A DNA stretch of 64,000 bases from Antarcticirhabdus aurantiaca (lineage in GTDB: Bacteria > Pseudomonadota > Alphaproteobacteria > Rhizobiales > Rhizobiaceae), in the NCBI RefSeq assembly GCF_009765365.1, contig NZ_VTOM01000015.1:1-64000 (forward strand), in the 5' to 3' direction. Positions 41,077 to 54,551 of this stretch are shown here, piece after piece. The notes below the pieces were generated by a model. It searched no databases. It worked only from the letters and a program-made list of their open reading frames with translations, and had not been told where the DNA came from. A program made the translations under genes and the position numbers. Position 1 is the stretch's first letter; each line of letters opens with the position of its first letter.

Positions 41077-41580
41077 TCACGGCCGCACGCGGCCGAGAAT
41101 GCTCGCCGCGAATTCCGCAAGTGCCTGTTTCAGCTTGGGATCCTCGACCCGCTCGACCATGGCCTGAACCTGCGCGCGCTGCGCTTCGGAGAGCGGGCGC
41201 ATCTCGGGCTTTCGGCTGGGCCGCCATTCCTTGACGGTCTTTTGAACGATCTTGATCCGCTCCACCGCCCGGAAGCCGAAGAAGGCGTTCAACCGGTCGA
41301 GGAGCTCGGAGGTCTGGTGCTGGAGCCGCAGCGCGGCGCTCGCCTCGCAGGCGACCACGAGCACGGCGGGCTCCATCCCCTCGCCCGGCCGGCGCTTGGC
41401 GGGCCACTGCAGCTTTTCCGGCCGCGTCACGTCGGACAGGCGCGGGCCGACGAGCTCCGGCCAGGCGGCGATGAGCCCCGTGGTCATGCCCGCCTTCTTC
41501 TTCAGGATCGGATCCATCAGCACCGCGACGAGATCCGACACGGGCGCGGCGTCCCGCCGTCGCTTGGGAGGCGCGCTCAC
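41077..41580 (-). CDS. DUF721 domain protein
   Basis: 167-residue protein with a DUF721 domain (about 12-110: VSDLVAVLMDPILKKKAGMTTGLIAAWPELVGPRLSDVTRPEKLQW), related to proteins often called DciA-like, which load replicative helicase in many bacteria. Whether the rhizobial form acts as DciA is not shown by the sequence. Start is GTG overlapping the upstream gene's stop (GTGA, 4 bp), indicating coupling with the O-antigen ligase gene. Confidence 0.85.
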   Translation of the reverse strand: MSAPPKRRRDAAPVSDLVAVLMDPILKKKAGMTTGLIAAWPELVGPRLSDVTRPEKLQWPAKRRPGEGMEPAVLVVACEASAALRLQHQTSELLDRLNAFFGFRAVERIKIVQKTVKEWRPSRKPEMRPLSEAQRAQVQAMVERVEDPKLKQALAEFAASILGRVRP

Positions 41581-42924
41581 CAGGCACGCTTCCGGGACAG
41601 CGGCACGGAGGCCGCGATCGTCGGCGCGGCGAGGATCCAGATGCCGTCGAGGACGTCGTGGGTGATCGACAGGTTGGTGAAGCCGGGGATCAGGAAGGCG
41701 CAAACGAGGACGATCGCGAAGGCGATCCGGTCGCGCGCCTCGCTCGGACTGCCGCGATGCCGCCACAGGATGGCGGTGGCGAGCGGCGCGAACAGGAGCG
41801 CGAAGAGCGCCGCCACGCCGCAAAGCCCCCCGGCCACCGCGATCGTCAGGACGATGTTGTGGAGGTGCGAGTAGCTGAAGGACGCGAAGGTCGCGGTGTC
41901 GAAATAGGGCACGATCGCGGCCCAGACCCGGCTGAAGCCGTAGCCGACGACCGGCGCGTCGGCGAAGGCGGCGAGGCCCGCCCGGTAGATCTCCCAGCGC
42001 AGGCTGAGCGAGGTGGGCCCGTCGCCGTTTCCGGCCATCAGCGCCTGGAGGTCGGAATCGAAGTGGCGGGCGCGCTCGCTGACCGAGGGCAGGACGAGAA
42101 CCACGAGGGCGAGCGCCACGAGAAGCGCGAGGACGCCGATCCCCACCCGCCGCCGCGGCGACAGCGCCCGCCACAGCGTCGACAGGTCGCCCCACCGCGC
42201 CCAGAGCACCGCCGCCGCGACCGGCGGGGCCGCGAACCATGTGCCGCGCATGCCGCTGAGAAGCAGCCCGGCCAGTGCGCCGCACAGGCCCGCCAGCGCC
42301 AGGAGGTTGCGCCAGCGCGGTCCCTCCGCCCGCAGGCACAGGCCCGCCCCGCCGGCGGCAAACAGCGCGGCGACCGAGAGCGGCCCGGCATTGCCCATCA
42401 GCCCCTCGACCCGCTGCCAGCCGAGCGCGTGCTGGCCGATCGACAGGAGGCCGATCGCGACACCGCCGATGGCGAGGCCGAGAAAGCTCGCCGGCAGCAC
42501 CTTGTCGGGATCCGAGATGCGCATGCGGCAGATCTGGAAGGCCGGCAGAATGTAGAGGAGGAGCGTCGCCGCCGCGTAGAGCGCCGAGCCGCCGTTCTGA
42601 GCGAAGTCGATCGCCGAGAGCAGGCCGACGAAGCCGAGGCAGGACAGGACGACGGGCATGTCGGGCGCGCCGATCACCAGCGGGATGCGCCGCAGCACCA
42701 GCGAGATCAGCGCCCAGCCGGCGAGCAGGATCAGCATGAAGGTGAAGGTCGAGCCGAGAAAGGCCGCCAGCGCGAAGAGCACGGTGAATGCGACGTGGTT
42801 GCGCCTCGCAATGTCGGCGAGCGGCGGGTAGAGAAGGGCGTCGAGGCGGCCGGAGCCCACGGGCGCCGCCGCGCGCAGCGCCGGTTCGCGGCGAAAGAAT
42901 CCCTCCGGTCCCCTCAAGTCGTCC

Positions 42925-42926
<2 letters not shown>
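41577..42926 (-). CDS. O-antigen ligase family membrane protein
   Basis: 449-residue polytopic protein with about eleven hydrophobic helices and the Wzy_C/O-antigen ligase core: a periplasmic loop with SLRWEIYRAGLAAFADAPVVGYGFSRVWAAI followed by FSYSHLHNIVL. Such enzymes ligate or polymerise surface polysaccharide (WaaL or Wzy type); the two cannot be separated here. No polysaccharide cluster is adjacent. Its start codon shares two bases with the mutY start on the other strand, so its promoter would lie inside mutY if this start is right. Confidence 0.83.
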
Positions 42927-46710
<3,784 letters not shown>

Positions 46711-46735
46711 GACGGGCGCGCCTCGGCTTGCGCCC

Positions 46736-47305
46736 CTACTGCGCCGCGGCGGTCCGACCGCCGCCGGCCGGCGGGCCCTCGTCGAAGCCGACGAACACCG
46801 TCAGCGAGCGGTCGGAGGGACCGGCGAGCGCGACGCCCGTGTCGACGAAGGAGAAGATCTGCGCGCCCCCGCCGGGGTTCACCGTCACCGCCTGGCTGCC
46901 GAGCTTGGAGTAAAGGACGTCGCTGCCGCGCGTGACCGCGACGCGGATCGGCAGGCGCACCGTGGAGGAGCCCGTGCCCCCCTGCGGCATGACCCGGCCG
47001 GCGACGCCAACGTGCATGAACAGCTTGCCGTCGGCCACGCGGCAGTCGCGGCTCGTGCCCGTGATCGAGGCGACGAAGGCCGGACGCTCCAGGATCGAGG
47101 TCCCCTCGCGCAGCGTCACGTTCGGGCAGAACTCCGGCTGCGTGCCCGCCTCGAACCCGGCAACGGCGACCGGCTCGGCGGTGGCCGGGCGCTGGGGCGA
47201 CAAGGAGTTGGCAATATCCGTGCTGCCACCTGATGAGGCGCAGGCCGCAAGACCCGCCGGCAGCAGCAGCGCGAGCGCGAGCCGTTTCGTGAAACCCATA
47301 GGCAT
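46736..47305 (-). CDS. Putative lipoprotein of unknown function
   Basis: 189-residue exported lipoprotein with a basic N-terminus (MGFTKR), a hydrophobic core and lipobox LAAC at about residue 22. The mature part contains two Cys (FCPNVTLREG, DCRVADGKLF) that may pair, and a beta-rich region (STVRLPIRVAVTRGSDVLYSK). Resembles a rhizobial conserved lipoprotein, but no function is assigned. Start at 47305 or at the ATG 6 nt inside. Divergent from thrC. Confidence 0.7.
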   Translation of the reverse strand: MPMGFTKRLALALLLPAGLAACASSGGSTDIANSLSPQRPATAEPVAVAGFEAGTQPEFCPNVTLREGTSILERPAFVASITGTSRDCRVADGKLFMHVGVAGRVMPQGGTGSSTVRLPIRVAVTRGSDVLYSKLGSQAVTVNPGGGAQIFSFVDTGVALAGPSDRSLTVFVGFDEGPPAGGGRTAAAQ

Positions 47306-47443
47306 CCGTCGGTTCTTTCCTTATGATTGCCCCGGCGGCTTCTTAGCAAAGCGCGCCGGGCCAAGCGACAGGCGGACAATGGCCCGATCGGATTTTCCCC
47401 GCCGCGGCCGGCCTGCGGCAGGTGGGCGGGAGTGGAGTTGCAC

Positions 47444-48853
47444 GTGAAATATGTGAGTACGCGCGGAGAGGCGCCCGTTCTCGGCTTCGCCGACGTCCTC
47501 CTGGCGGGCCTGGCCGCCGACGGGGGCCTTTACGTCCCCGAGACCTGGCCGACGCTGTCGCCCGAGACGATCCGCGGCTTTGCCGGGGCTTCCTATCCCG
47601 AGGTCGCCTTCGCCGTCATGCAGCCTTTCGTCGGCGGCGAGATCAAGGACGCCGACCTCAAGCGCATGATCGCGGAAAGCTACGCCACCTTCCCGCACCC
47701 GGCCGTCGCCCCGCTCGTGCAGATCGGCCCGCGGCACTTCTGCCTCGAACTCTTCCACGGCCCGACGCTCGCCTTCAAGGACGTGGCGATGCAGCTCATC
47801 GCCCGGCTGATGGACCATGTCCTCGCCGAGCGCGGCCGGCGCGCGACCATCGTCGGCGCGACCTCGGGCGATACCGGCGGCGCGGCGATCGCCGCCTTCG
47901 CGGGCCGCGCGCGCACCGACCTCTTCATTCTCTTCCCGAACGGGCGCGTGTCGCCGGTGCAGCAGCGCCAGATGACGACGTCGGGCGCCGACAACGTTTA
48001 TGCCGTCGCGATCGACGGGACCTTCGACGACGCGCAAGGCATCGTGAAGGGCATGTTCAACGATCCGCGCTTCCGCGACCGCGTCGCGCTGTCGGGCGTC
48101 AACTCCATCAACTGGGCCCGCATCATGGCCCAGATCGTCTACTACTTCACCAGCGCCGCGAGCCTCGGGAGCCCCGAGCGCGAGGTCTCCTTCACGGTGC
48201 CGACCGGCAATTTCGGCGACATCTTCGCCGGCTACGCCGCGACCCGCATGGGGCTGCCGGTCAAGCGCCTGGTGGTCGCCACCAACGCCAACGACATCCT
48301 CGCCCGCTGCCTCGACACGGGTCGCTACGAGACGAACGGCGTGGAAGCCACGATGTCCCCCTCCATGGACATCCAGGTCTCCTCCAACTTCGAGCGCCTC
48401 CTGTTCGAGGCGGGCGGGCGCGACGCCGCCGGCGTGCGCCGCATGATGGCGAGCCTTTGGCAGTCCGGCGGCTTCACCGTGCCGGCGGAGACCCTGGCCT
48501 CGATCCGCACCCTCTTCGCGGCCGGCCGCTCCGGCGAGGAGGACACGGCCAGGACCATCCGCCGGATCCTCGACGACACCTCCTACCTCCTCGATCCGCA
48601 CACCGCGGTCGGCGTCGGCGTCGCCGAGCGGCATCTCGGGGACGAGCCGATGATCACGCTCTCCACCGCCCATCCCGCGAAGTTCCCAGAAGCCGTGAAG
48701 CGGGCGTGCGGCCGCGACGCCAGCCTTCCCGTCAGCCACGAAGGCCTGATGGAGCGGGCCGAACAGTTCGACCGGCTTCCCGCGGAACTCTCCGCCGTCC
48801 AGACCTACGTCCTCGCCCGGAGCCAGGCCGCGGCCAAGGGAGCCGCCGCTTGA
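47444..48853 (+). CDS. thrC: Threonine synthase
   Basis: 469-residue PLP enzyme converting O-phosphohomoserine to threonine. The family N-terminus MKYVSTRGEAP, PLP lysine K112 (LAFKD) and phosphate-binding motifs (TSGDTGGAA, TGNFGDIFAGY) are present. The start is GTG at 47444 with GGAG six bases upstream; the frame from 47327 is non-coding upstream. It overlaps the M16 peptidase start by 4 bp (TTGA). Works downstream of lysC in aspartate-family synthesis. Confidence 0.95.
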   Translation: MKYVSTRGEAPVLGFADVLLAGLAADGGLYVPETWPTLSPETIRGFAGASYPEVAFAVMQPFVGGEIKDADLKRMIAESYATFPHPAVAPLVQIGPRHFCLELFHGPTLAFKDVAMQLIARLMDHVLAERGRRATIVGATSGDTGGAAIAAFAGRARTDLFILFPNGRVSPVQQRQMTTSGADNVYAVAIDGTFDDAQGIVKGMFNDPRFRDRVALSGVNSINWARIMAQIVYYFTSAASLGSPEREVSFTVPTGNFGDIFAGYAATRMGLPVKRLVVATNANDILARCLDTGRYETNGVEATMSPSMDIQVSSNFERLLFEAGGRDAAGVRRMMASLWQSGGFTVPAETLASIRTLFAAGRSGEEDTARTIRRILDDTSYLLDPHTAVGVGVAERHLGDEPMITLSTAHPAKFPEAVKRACGRDASLPVSHEGLMERAEQFDRLPAELSAVQTYVLARSQAAAKGAAA

Positions 48854-50157
48854 GCGCCCGGATCACCGAACTGGCGAACGGCATGACCGTCGCCACCGAA
48901 GACATGCCCCTTCTGGAAAGCGCGGCCCTCGGCATCTGGGTGAAGAGCGGGGCGCGCGACGAGCTCGCCGACGAGCACGGCCTCGCCCATCTCCTGGAGC
49001 ACATGGCCTTCAAGGGCACGTCGCGCCGCTCGGCGCGCGCCATCGCCGAGGAGATCGAGGACGTCGGCGGCGAGCTGAACGCCGCGACCACGGTCGAGAC
49101 GACCTCCTACTACGCCCGCGTCCTTCGCGACGACGTGCCGCTCGCCTTCGACATCCTCGCCGACATCATCACCGACTCGCGCTTCGATCCGGCCGAGCTC
49201 GAGCGCGAGCAGTCGGTGATCCTCCAGGAGCTCGGCGCCGCCGAGGACACGCCCGACGACATCGTCTTCGACCGCTTCCAGGCGACCGCCTTCGCCGACC
49301 AGGTCATCGGCCGTCCGATTCTCGGCACGCGCGAGAGCGTGAAGTCCTTCACGCCCGAATCGCTGCGCGCCTATCTCGGGCGCAACTACGATCCCTCGCG
49401 CATGATCGTCAGCGCCGCCGGCGCCGTCGACCACGACGCGATCTGCCGCCAGATCGAGGACGCCTTCTCGGGCTTTCGAGCCACGCGCGCGCCCGCCGAG
49501 CCGGCGCCCGCGGCGCGCTACACGGGCGGCGAGTTCCGCGAGAGCCGCGACCTCCAGGACGCCCAGCTCGTTCTCGGCTTCCAGGGCCGGCCCTACTACC
49601 AGCGCGACTTCTATGCGAGCCAGGTCCTCGCCCACGTCCTGGGCGGCGGCATGTCCTCGCGCCTGTTCCAGGAGGTTCGCGAGACCCGCGGCCTCTGCTA
49701 CGCGATCTACGCCTTCCACTGGTCCTTTTCCGATACCGGCATCTTCGGCGTCCACGCCGCGACCGGAGAGGAGGAGCTCGCCGAACTCGCCCCCGTCATC
49801 ATCGACGAGCTGATGCGCGCCTCCGCCGGCATCGGCGAGGCGGAGCTGACGCGCGCCCGCGCCCAGATGCGTTCCTCGCTCCTGATGAGCCAGGAAAGCC
49901 CGGGATCCCGCGCCGGCCAGATCGCCCGCCAGCTGATGTTCGCCGGCCGCACCATCACCAACGAGGAGCTCCTCGACCGCCTCGCCGCGATCACGCCCGA
50001 GCGCATCTGCGACCTCGCCGAGCGCTTGTTCCTGCAGGGGCCGGCGACGCTCGCCGCGATCGGGCCGATCGACCACCTGCCGGGCCTGGGCGAGCTGTCG
50101 ACCCGCCTTTCGGCCGGCGCGCCGCCTCCCGTCCAGGCCCTCGCGGCCGGGCGCTGA
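48850..50157 (+). CDS. M16 family zinc peptidase (mitochondrial-processing-peptidase-like)
   Basis: 435-residue pitrilysin-type protease. The inverted zinc motif HLLEH (H47, E50, H51) with the third ligand E127 is intact, and the C-terminal domain carries GGGMSSRLFQEVRETRGLCY. It is closely similar in style to the rickettsial/rhizobial M16 peptidases related to the beta subunit of mitochondrial processing peptidase. Start is TTG in the TTGA overlap with thrC, with AAGGGAG upstream; no ATG fits. No signal peptide is visible. Confidence 0.9.
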   Translation: MSARITELANGMTVATEDMPLLESAALGIWVKSGARDELADEHGLAHLLEHMAFKGTSRRSARAIAEEIEDVGGELNAATTVETTSYYARVLRDDVPLAFDILADIITDSRFDPAELEREQSVILQELGAAEDTPDDIVFDRFQATAFADQVIGRPILGTRESVKSFTPESLRAYLGRNYDPSRMIVSAAGAVDHDAICRQIEDAFSGFRATRAPAEPAPAARYTGGEFRESRDLQDAQLVLGFQGRPYYQRDFYASQVLAHVLGGGMSSRLFQEVRETRGLCYAIYAFHWSFSDTGIFGVHAATGEEELAELAPVIIDELMRASAGIGEAELTRARAQMRSSLLMSQESPGSRAGQIARQLMFAGRTITNEELLDRLAAITPERICDLAERLFLQGPATLAAIGPIDHLPGLGELSTRLSAGAPPPVQALAAGR

Positions 50158-50180
50158 GACGAGAAGGCGGTCGGCGCGCC

Positions 50181-50804
50181 ATGCGGCTGTTCGACCAGCT
50201 GTTCGGACAGGTCCTGCCGGACATCGCCGACGAGCGCCTCCTGCTGCGCCTGCCGCGGGCCGACGACTACCCGCAATGGCGCGACCTCAGGGCCGAGAGC
50301 CGCGCCTTCCTGGCGCCCTGGGAGCCGGCCTGGAGCGGGGACGAGCTGTCGCGCCCCGCTTATCGCGCGCGCCTCAAGCGCTACCGCCAGGAGGCGGTGG
50401 AGCGCTCCGGCTACACCTTCTTCCTCTTCGACGCGAAGGGCGACACGCTTCTCGGCGGGGCCACCGTCGGCCAGATCCGGCGCGGCGTCGCCCAGAGCTG
50501 CACGCTCGGCTACTGGATGGGCGAGCGCTATGCCGGCCGCGGCCTGATGCGCGGCGCGGTGGAGCTGATCAAGCCCTTCGTCTTCGAGGTCGAGCGCCTG
50601 CACCGCATCGAGGCGGCCTGCCTGCCCACCAATGCCCGCTCGATCGCCCTCCTCCAGCGTTGCGGCTTCCGCTACGAGGGGCACCTGCGCAAGTACCTGA
50701 AGATCGACGGGCGCTGGGAGGACCACAACCTCTACGCCCTTCTCGCCGAGGACGGCGGCGCACGTCCGACCCCCGGCCGTCTCCATTCCGCCGCAGCCGG
50801 GTGA
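50181..50804 (+). CDS. GNAT N-acetyltransferase, RimJ/RimL type
   Basis: 207-residue acetyltransferase. Residues 20-190 show the GNAT fold with acetyl-CoA loop GYWMGERYAGRGLM and the RimJ-like end LLQRCGFRYEGHLRKYLKIDGRWEDHNLYALL. RimJ acetylates the N-terminus of ribosomal protein S5; related enzymes have other targets. It is 23 bp after the M16 gene and 1 bp before the PAS-GGDEF-EAL gene, so an operon thrC-M16-rimJ-GGDEF/EAL is likely. Confidence 0.88.
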   Translation: MRLFDQLFGQVLPDIADERLLLRLPRADDYPQWRDLRAESRAFLAPWEPAWSGDELSRPAYRARLKRYRQEAVERSGYTFFLFDAKGDTLLGGATVGQIRRGVAQSCTLGYWMGERYAGRGLMRGAVELIKPFVFEVERLHRIEAACLPTNARSIALLQRCGFRYEGHLRKYLKIDGRWEDHNLYALLAEDGGARPTPGRLHSAAAG

Positions 50805-50805
50805 G

Positions 50806-53766
50806 ATGGGCGCGTTCAGCCGCTTCGCGCCGTTTCGTCAGACCGTTCCGAGTACCCGCCCGCCGATGCCGACCTTCCGAGAGATCACGACCCGTCTCGT
50901 CCCGCTGCTCATGCTCGTCGGCGCGCTGCTTCTCGCCGCCGGCCTGCCGGCGCGGGCGCTGACGCCGCTCAGCGTCGGCCAGGACGAAACGGCGATCAAC
51001 CTCCTGCCGGGCATCGAGTTCCATCGCTCGGAGGACCGCAACTTCCAGGTGTCCACCGTTCCCGGTCCCGACGGCATCGTGCGCCGCATCGAGGTCGAGG
51101 CGACGGCGCCGAACGGCCCGGTCAACTGGGCCGTCTTCGCCCTCGCCAATCCGAGCGACGAGCAGTTCGACCGCCTGATCGTCGCTCCGAACTTCCGCCT
51201 GGCGGGCTCCGGCGTCCTCAACCCCGACCTCGGCTCGCAGCGCATCCTCTCGATCACGCCGTCCGAAGGCTTCGCGCTCGACCGCCAGACCGCGAGCGAG
51301 GGCGACGTCTTCCGCCTCACCCTCGATCCCGGCGCGGTCGTCACCTTCGTCGCCGAGCTCTCCTCGCCCAAGCTCCCCGAGATCCGCTTGTGGGAGCCCG
51401 ACGCCTATAAGGACACGGTCAACTCCTACACCCTTTATCGCGGCATCGTTCTCGGCATCGCCGGCCTCCTCGCCGTGTTCCTGACGATCCTCTTCGTGGT
51501 GAAGGGCTCGGCGATGTTTCCCGCGACCGCCGCGCTCGCCTGGGCGGTGCTCGCCTATATCTGCATCGACTTCGACTTCTGGCAGAAGCTGATGCCCGCC
51601 GCGATCGCGCAGGAGCGCATCGCGCGCGCGGGCGTCGAGGTGGCGCTCGCCTTCACCCTCGTCCTCTTCCTCTACGCCTATCTGAACCTCAACCGCTGGC
51701 ACGGCGTCCTGTCAATCTTCACCGGCCTCTGGCTCGCCGGCCTCGCCGTTCTCGCCGGCCTCGCGGTGTTCGATCCGATCCTCGCCTCCGGCATCGCCCG
51801 GGTCTCGCTCGCGGTGATCGCCGGCGTCGGCCTCGTCCTCATCCTGTATCTCGCCTTTCTCGGCTACGACCGCGCCGTGATGCTGATCCCGACCTGGGCG
51901 CTCGTCCTGTTCTGGCTCTTCGGCACCTGGCTCACCGTCACCGGCCGCCTCGACAACGACGTGATCCAGCCCGCCATCGGCGGCGGCCTCGTCCTGATCG
52001 TGCTTCTGATCGGCTTCACCGTCATGCAGCACGCCTTCGCCGGCGGGGGCATCGTCGACGGGCGCATCTCCGATCTCGAGCGCCAGGCCCTGGCGCTCGC
52101 CGGCACGGGCGACGCGATCTTCGACTGGGACGTGACGCGCGACCGCATCTATGCCGGGGTCGACGGCGAGGCGCTCGCCGGCATGCCGATCGCCGCGATG
52201 AACGGCCCGGCCCGGGAATGGCTGCCGATCCTCCACCCGGACGACCGCGACCGCTTCAAGCTCGCGCTCGACACGATCCTCGAGCACCGGCGCGGGCGCA
52301 TCCAGCAGGATTTCCGCCTGCGCGACGAGGAAGGGCATTATCACTGGGTGAGCTTGCGCGCGCGCCCCGTTCTCGGCTCGGACGGCGAGGTCGTGCGGTG
52401 CGTCGGCACCATGAACGACGTCACCGAGCGCAAGAAGTCCGAGGAGCGCCTGCTCCACGACGCGCTGCACGACCAGCTCACGGGCCTGCCGAACCGCGAG
52501 CTGTTCATCGACCGGCTCGACGCGATCGTCGCGCTCCTGTCCTCGCGCCAGGACATGCGCCCGAGCGTCTTCGTCGTGAACGTCGACCGCTTCCGCCAGG
52601 TCAACGAGGATTTCGGCCTCGCCACCGGCGACACCATCCTCCTCACCCTCGGCCGGCGCCTGAAGCGCGTCCTGAAGCCCCAGGACTCGCTCGCCCGGCT
52701 GTCGGGCGACCAGTTCGGCCTGATCCTGGTGTCCGAGACCACCGCCGACGGCATCGCCGCCTTCGCCGAGCAGCTTCGCGCCGCGATCCGCGCGCCCATC
52801 GCCATCGGCGGGCGCGAGATCGTCCTCACCGCCTCGCTCGGCGTCGCCACCTTGAGCCCCGCAGTGCCCGCGCCGGAGGCCATCAAGGAAGCGGAACTCG
52901 CCATGTTCCAGGCCAAGAAGCTCGGCGGCGACCGCATCGAGCCCTTCCGCCCCGCCCTCAAGACCGCCGTGTCCGGCCGCCTCCAGCTCGAATCGGACCT
53001 GCGCCGGGCACTGGAGCGCGGCGAGCTCTTCCTCGTCTACCAGCCGATCGTGCGCCTCGCCGACGCGCAGATCGCCGGCTTCGAGGCGCTGATGCGTTGG
53101 GAAAGCCCGAAGCGCGGCCTCGTGTCGCCCGCCGACTTCGTGCCGCTCGCGGAATCCTGCGACCTCATCGTGCCGCTCGGCCAGTTCGCGCTGGAAGAGG
53201 CGGCCCGCCGCTTGTCCGACTGGCGGCGCCTGCCGGGCGCCGAGAGCCTCACCGTGTCCGTCAACATTTCCAGCCGCCAGCTCATCCGCCAGGACCTCCT
53301 ATCGGACGTGCGCGCGGTGCTGTCGCGCTATCAGCTCGCGCCGGGCGCCCTGAAGCTGGAGATCACCGAGAGCGTCGTGATGGACAATCCCGAGCGCTCG
53401 GCTCAGCTCCTGGTGCGCCTGCGCGAGCTCGGCGTCGGCCTGTCGCTGGACGATTTCGGCACGGGCTATTCCTCGCTCGCCTACCTCATGCGCTTTCCCT
53501 TCGACACGCTGAAGATCGACCAGTCCTTCCTGCGCGCGAACAACACGCATCCGCAGCGCCCGATCATCGTCCAGTCGATCGCCACCATGGCCCACGAACT
53601 AGGTCTGGCCGTCGTCGCCGAAGGGGTGGAAACGGAAGAGGACGTCGCCCGCCTGCGCGAGCTGAAATGCGAATACGCGCAGAGCTACCTGTTCTCGCAG
53701 CCGCTTACCGCGGAGGCCGTGCGCAAGCGCCTGGGCGACCGCCGCAACGGCCGCCGCGCGAGCTAG
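50806..53766 (+). CDS. Membrane PAS-GGDEF-EAL protein, probable c-di-GMP phosphodiesterase
   Basis: 986-residue protein: signal/TM1 (about 30-50), a periplasmic beta-rich domain (50-200), seven hydrophobic helices (about 205-410), PAS/PAC (about 425-545), GGDEF (about 550-715) and EAL (about 730-975). The GGDEF core reads SGDQF (633-637), so the cyclase is probably inactive and may bind GTP or be regulatory. The EAL domain keeps EAL (760-762), VNIS, EITES, DDFGTGYSS, LKID and EGVE, consistent with active c-di-GMP hydrolysis. The ATG at 50806 or at 50866 could be the start. Likely links an envelope or redox signal to motility/biofilm control. Confidence 0.9.
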   Translation: MGAFSRFAPFRQTVPSTRPPMPTFREITTRLVPLLMLVGALLLAAGLPARALTPLSVGQDETAINLLPGIEFHRSEDRNFQVSTVPGPDGIVRRIEVEATAPNGPVNWAVFALANPSDEQFDRLIVAPNFRLAGSGVLNPDLGSQRILSITPSEGFALDRQTASEGDVFRLTLDPGAVVTFVAELSSPKLPEIRLWEPDAYKDTVNSYTLYRGIVLGIAGLLAVFLTILFVVKGSAMFPATAALAWAVLAYICIDFDFWQKLMPAAIAQERIARAGVEVALAFTLVLFLYAYLNLNRWHGVLSIFTGLWLAGLAVLAGLAVFDPILASGIARVSLAVIAGVGLVLILYLAFLGYDRAVMLIPTWALVLFWLFGTWLTVTGRLDNDVIQPAIGGGLVLIVLLIGFTVMQHAFAGGGIVDGRISDLERQALALAGTGDAIFDWDVTRDRIYAGVDGEALAGMPIAAMNGPAREWLPILHPDDRDRFKLALDTILEHRRGRIQQDFRLRDEEGHYHWVSLRARPVLGSDGEVVRCVGTMNDVTERKKSEERLLHDALHDQLTGLPNRELFIDRLDAIVALLSSRQDMRPSVFVVNVDRFRQVNEDFGLATGDTILLTLGRRLKRVLKPQDSLARLSGDQFGLILVSETTADGIAAFAEQLRAAIRAPIAIGGREIVLTASLGVATLSPAVPAPEAIKEAELAMFQAKKLGGDRIEPFRPALKTAVSGRLQLESDLRRALERGELFLVYQPIVRLADAQIAGFEALMRWESPKRGLVSPADFVPLAESCDLIVPLGQFALEEAARRLSDWRRLPGAESLTVSVNISSRQLIRQDLLSDVRAVLSRYQLAPGALKLEITESVVMDNPERSAQLLVRLRELGVGLSLDDFGTGYSSLAYLMRFPFDTLKIDQSFLRANNTHPQRPIIVQSIATMAHELGLAVVAEGVETEEDVARLRELKCEYAQSYLFSQPLTAEAVRKRLGDRRNGRRAS

Positions 53767-53818
53767 GGCGTCTTCCGGCGAAGCGGATCCGCTTCGCCAT
53801 CGGATAATGGGCTCTAGC
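53762..53818. terminator. Palindromic element between convergent genes, probable bidirectional terminator
   Basis: The core is a 22-bp perfect palindrome (53777-53798), two copies of GGCGAAGCGGA in inverted orientation. Outer arms GCTAGGGC (53762-53769) and GCTCTAGC (53811-53818) are complementary with one mismatch and contain the TAG stops of the two flanking genes. As RNA it would fold into a long hairpin. May be a dispersed repeat; no second copy is in the window. Confidence 0.6.
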
Positions 53819-54551
53819 CCGCGAAGATCGCGGCGATCTCCGCTTCGCCGAGGCGCCGGATCGCGCCGGGTTCGAGGTCGGCAGGCAGGGCAAGCCCGCC
53901 CACCTGCTCGCGGTGCAGCGCCTCGACGTGGTTGCCCGCCGCCGCGAACATCCGGCGCACCTGATGGTAGCGCCCCTCGTGGACCGTGAGCACGGCCTCC
54001 TGCGGCCCGACGACCTCCAGCTCGGCGGGCTTCAGCGGCTTGTCGTCGCCCTCCAGCATCAGGGTGCCGGAGGCGAAGAGCGTGCCCTCCTCGCCGCCCA
54101 GCGGCCGGGCGAGCCGGGCGCGGTAGCGCTTCGGGACATGCCGGCTCGGCGAGATGATGCGATGGAGGAGCCCGCCGTCGTCGGTCATCAGGAGGAGGCC
54201 GGAGGTTTCCTTGTCGAGCCGCCCGACGGTCGAGATCGCCGGGTCGCGCCGCCGCCAGCGGGTCGGCAGGAGATCGTAGACCAGCGGCCCCGCTTCCTTG
54301 TGCGAGCAGGTGACGCCGAGGGGCTTGTTCACCATGAGCGCGAAGCCCGGCAGCGGGTCGAGCGCCTCGCCGTCGACCACCAGCCGCCTTTCGAGGTCGG
54401 GCATCAGCGCGATGCGCTCGTCGGCCCGCGCCACCGGCGCGCCGTCGAGGCGGATGTGGCCCTGCTTGGCCAGCATCTGGATCTCGCGGCGCGAGGCGTA
54501 GCCCATGTTGGACAGGAGCTTGTCGAGGCGGGCGGTCGGCACCTTCGTCAT
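53814..54551 (-). CDS. 16S rRNA pseudouridine synthase RsuA family
   Basis: 245-residue pseudouridine synthase. An N-terminal S4 RNA-binding domain (7-55, RLDKLLSNMGYASRREIQMLAKQGHI) is followed by the RsuA-type catalytic domain with D113 in VGRLDKETSGLLL. It probably forms pseudouridine in small-subunit rRNA, or less likely 23S rRNA (RluE/RluF type). Starts in a 4-bp overlap (ATGA) with the upstream RsmC-like methyltransferase, suggesting a joint role in rRNA modification. Confidence 0.9.
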   Translation of the reverse strand: MTKVPTARLDKLLSNMGYASRREIQMLAKQGHIRLDGAPVARADERIALMPDLERRLVVDGEALDPLPGFALMVNKPLGVTCSHKEAGPLVYDLLPTRWRRRDPAISTVGRLDKETSGLLLMTDDGGLLHRIISPSRHVPKRYRARLARPLGGEEGTLFASGTLMLEGDDKPLKPAELEVVGPQEAVLTVHEGRYHQVRRMFAAAGNHVEALHREQVGGLALPADLEPGAIRRLGEAEIAAIFAG

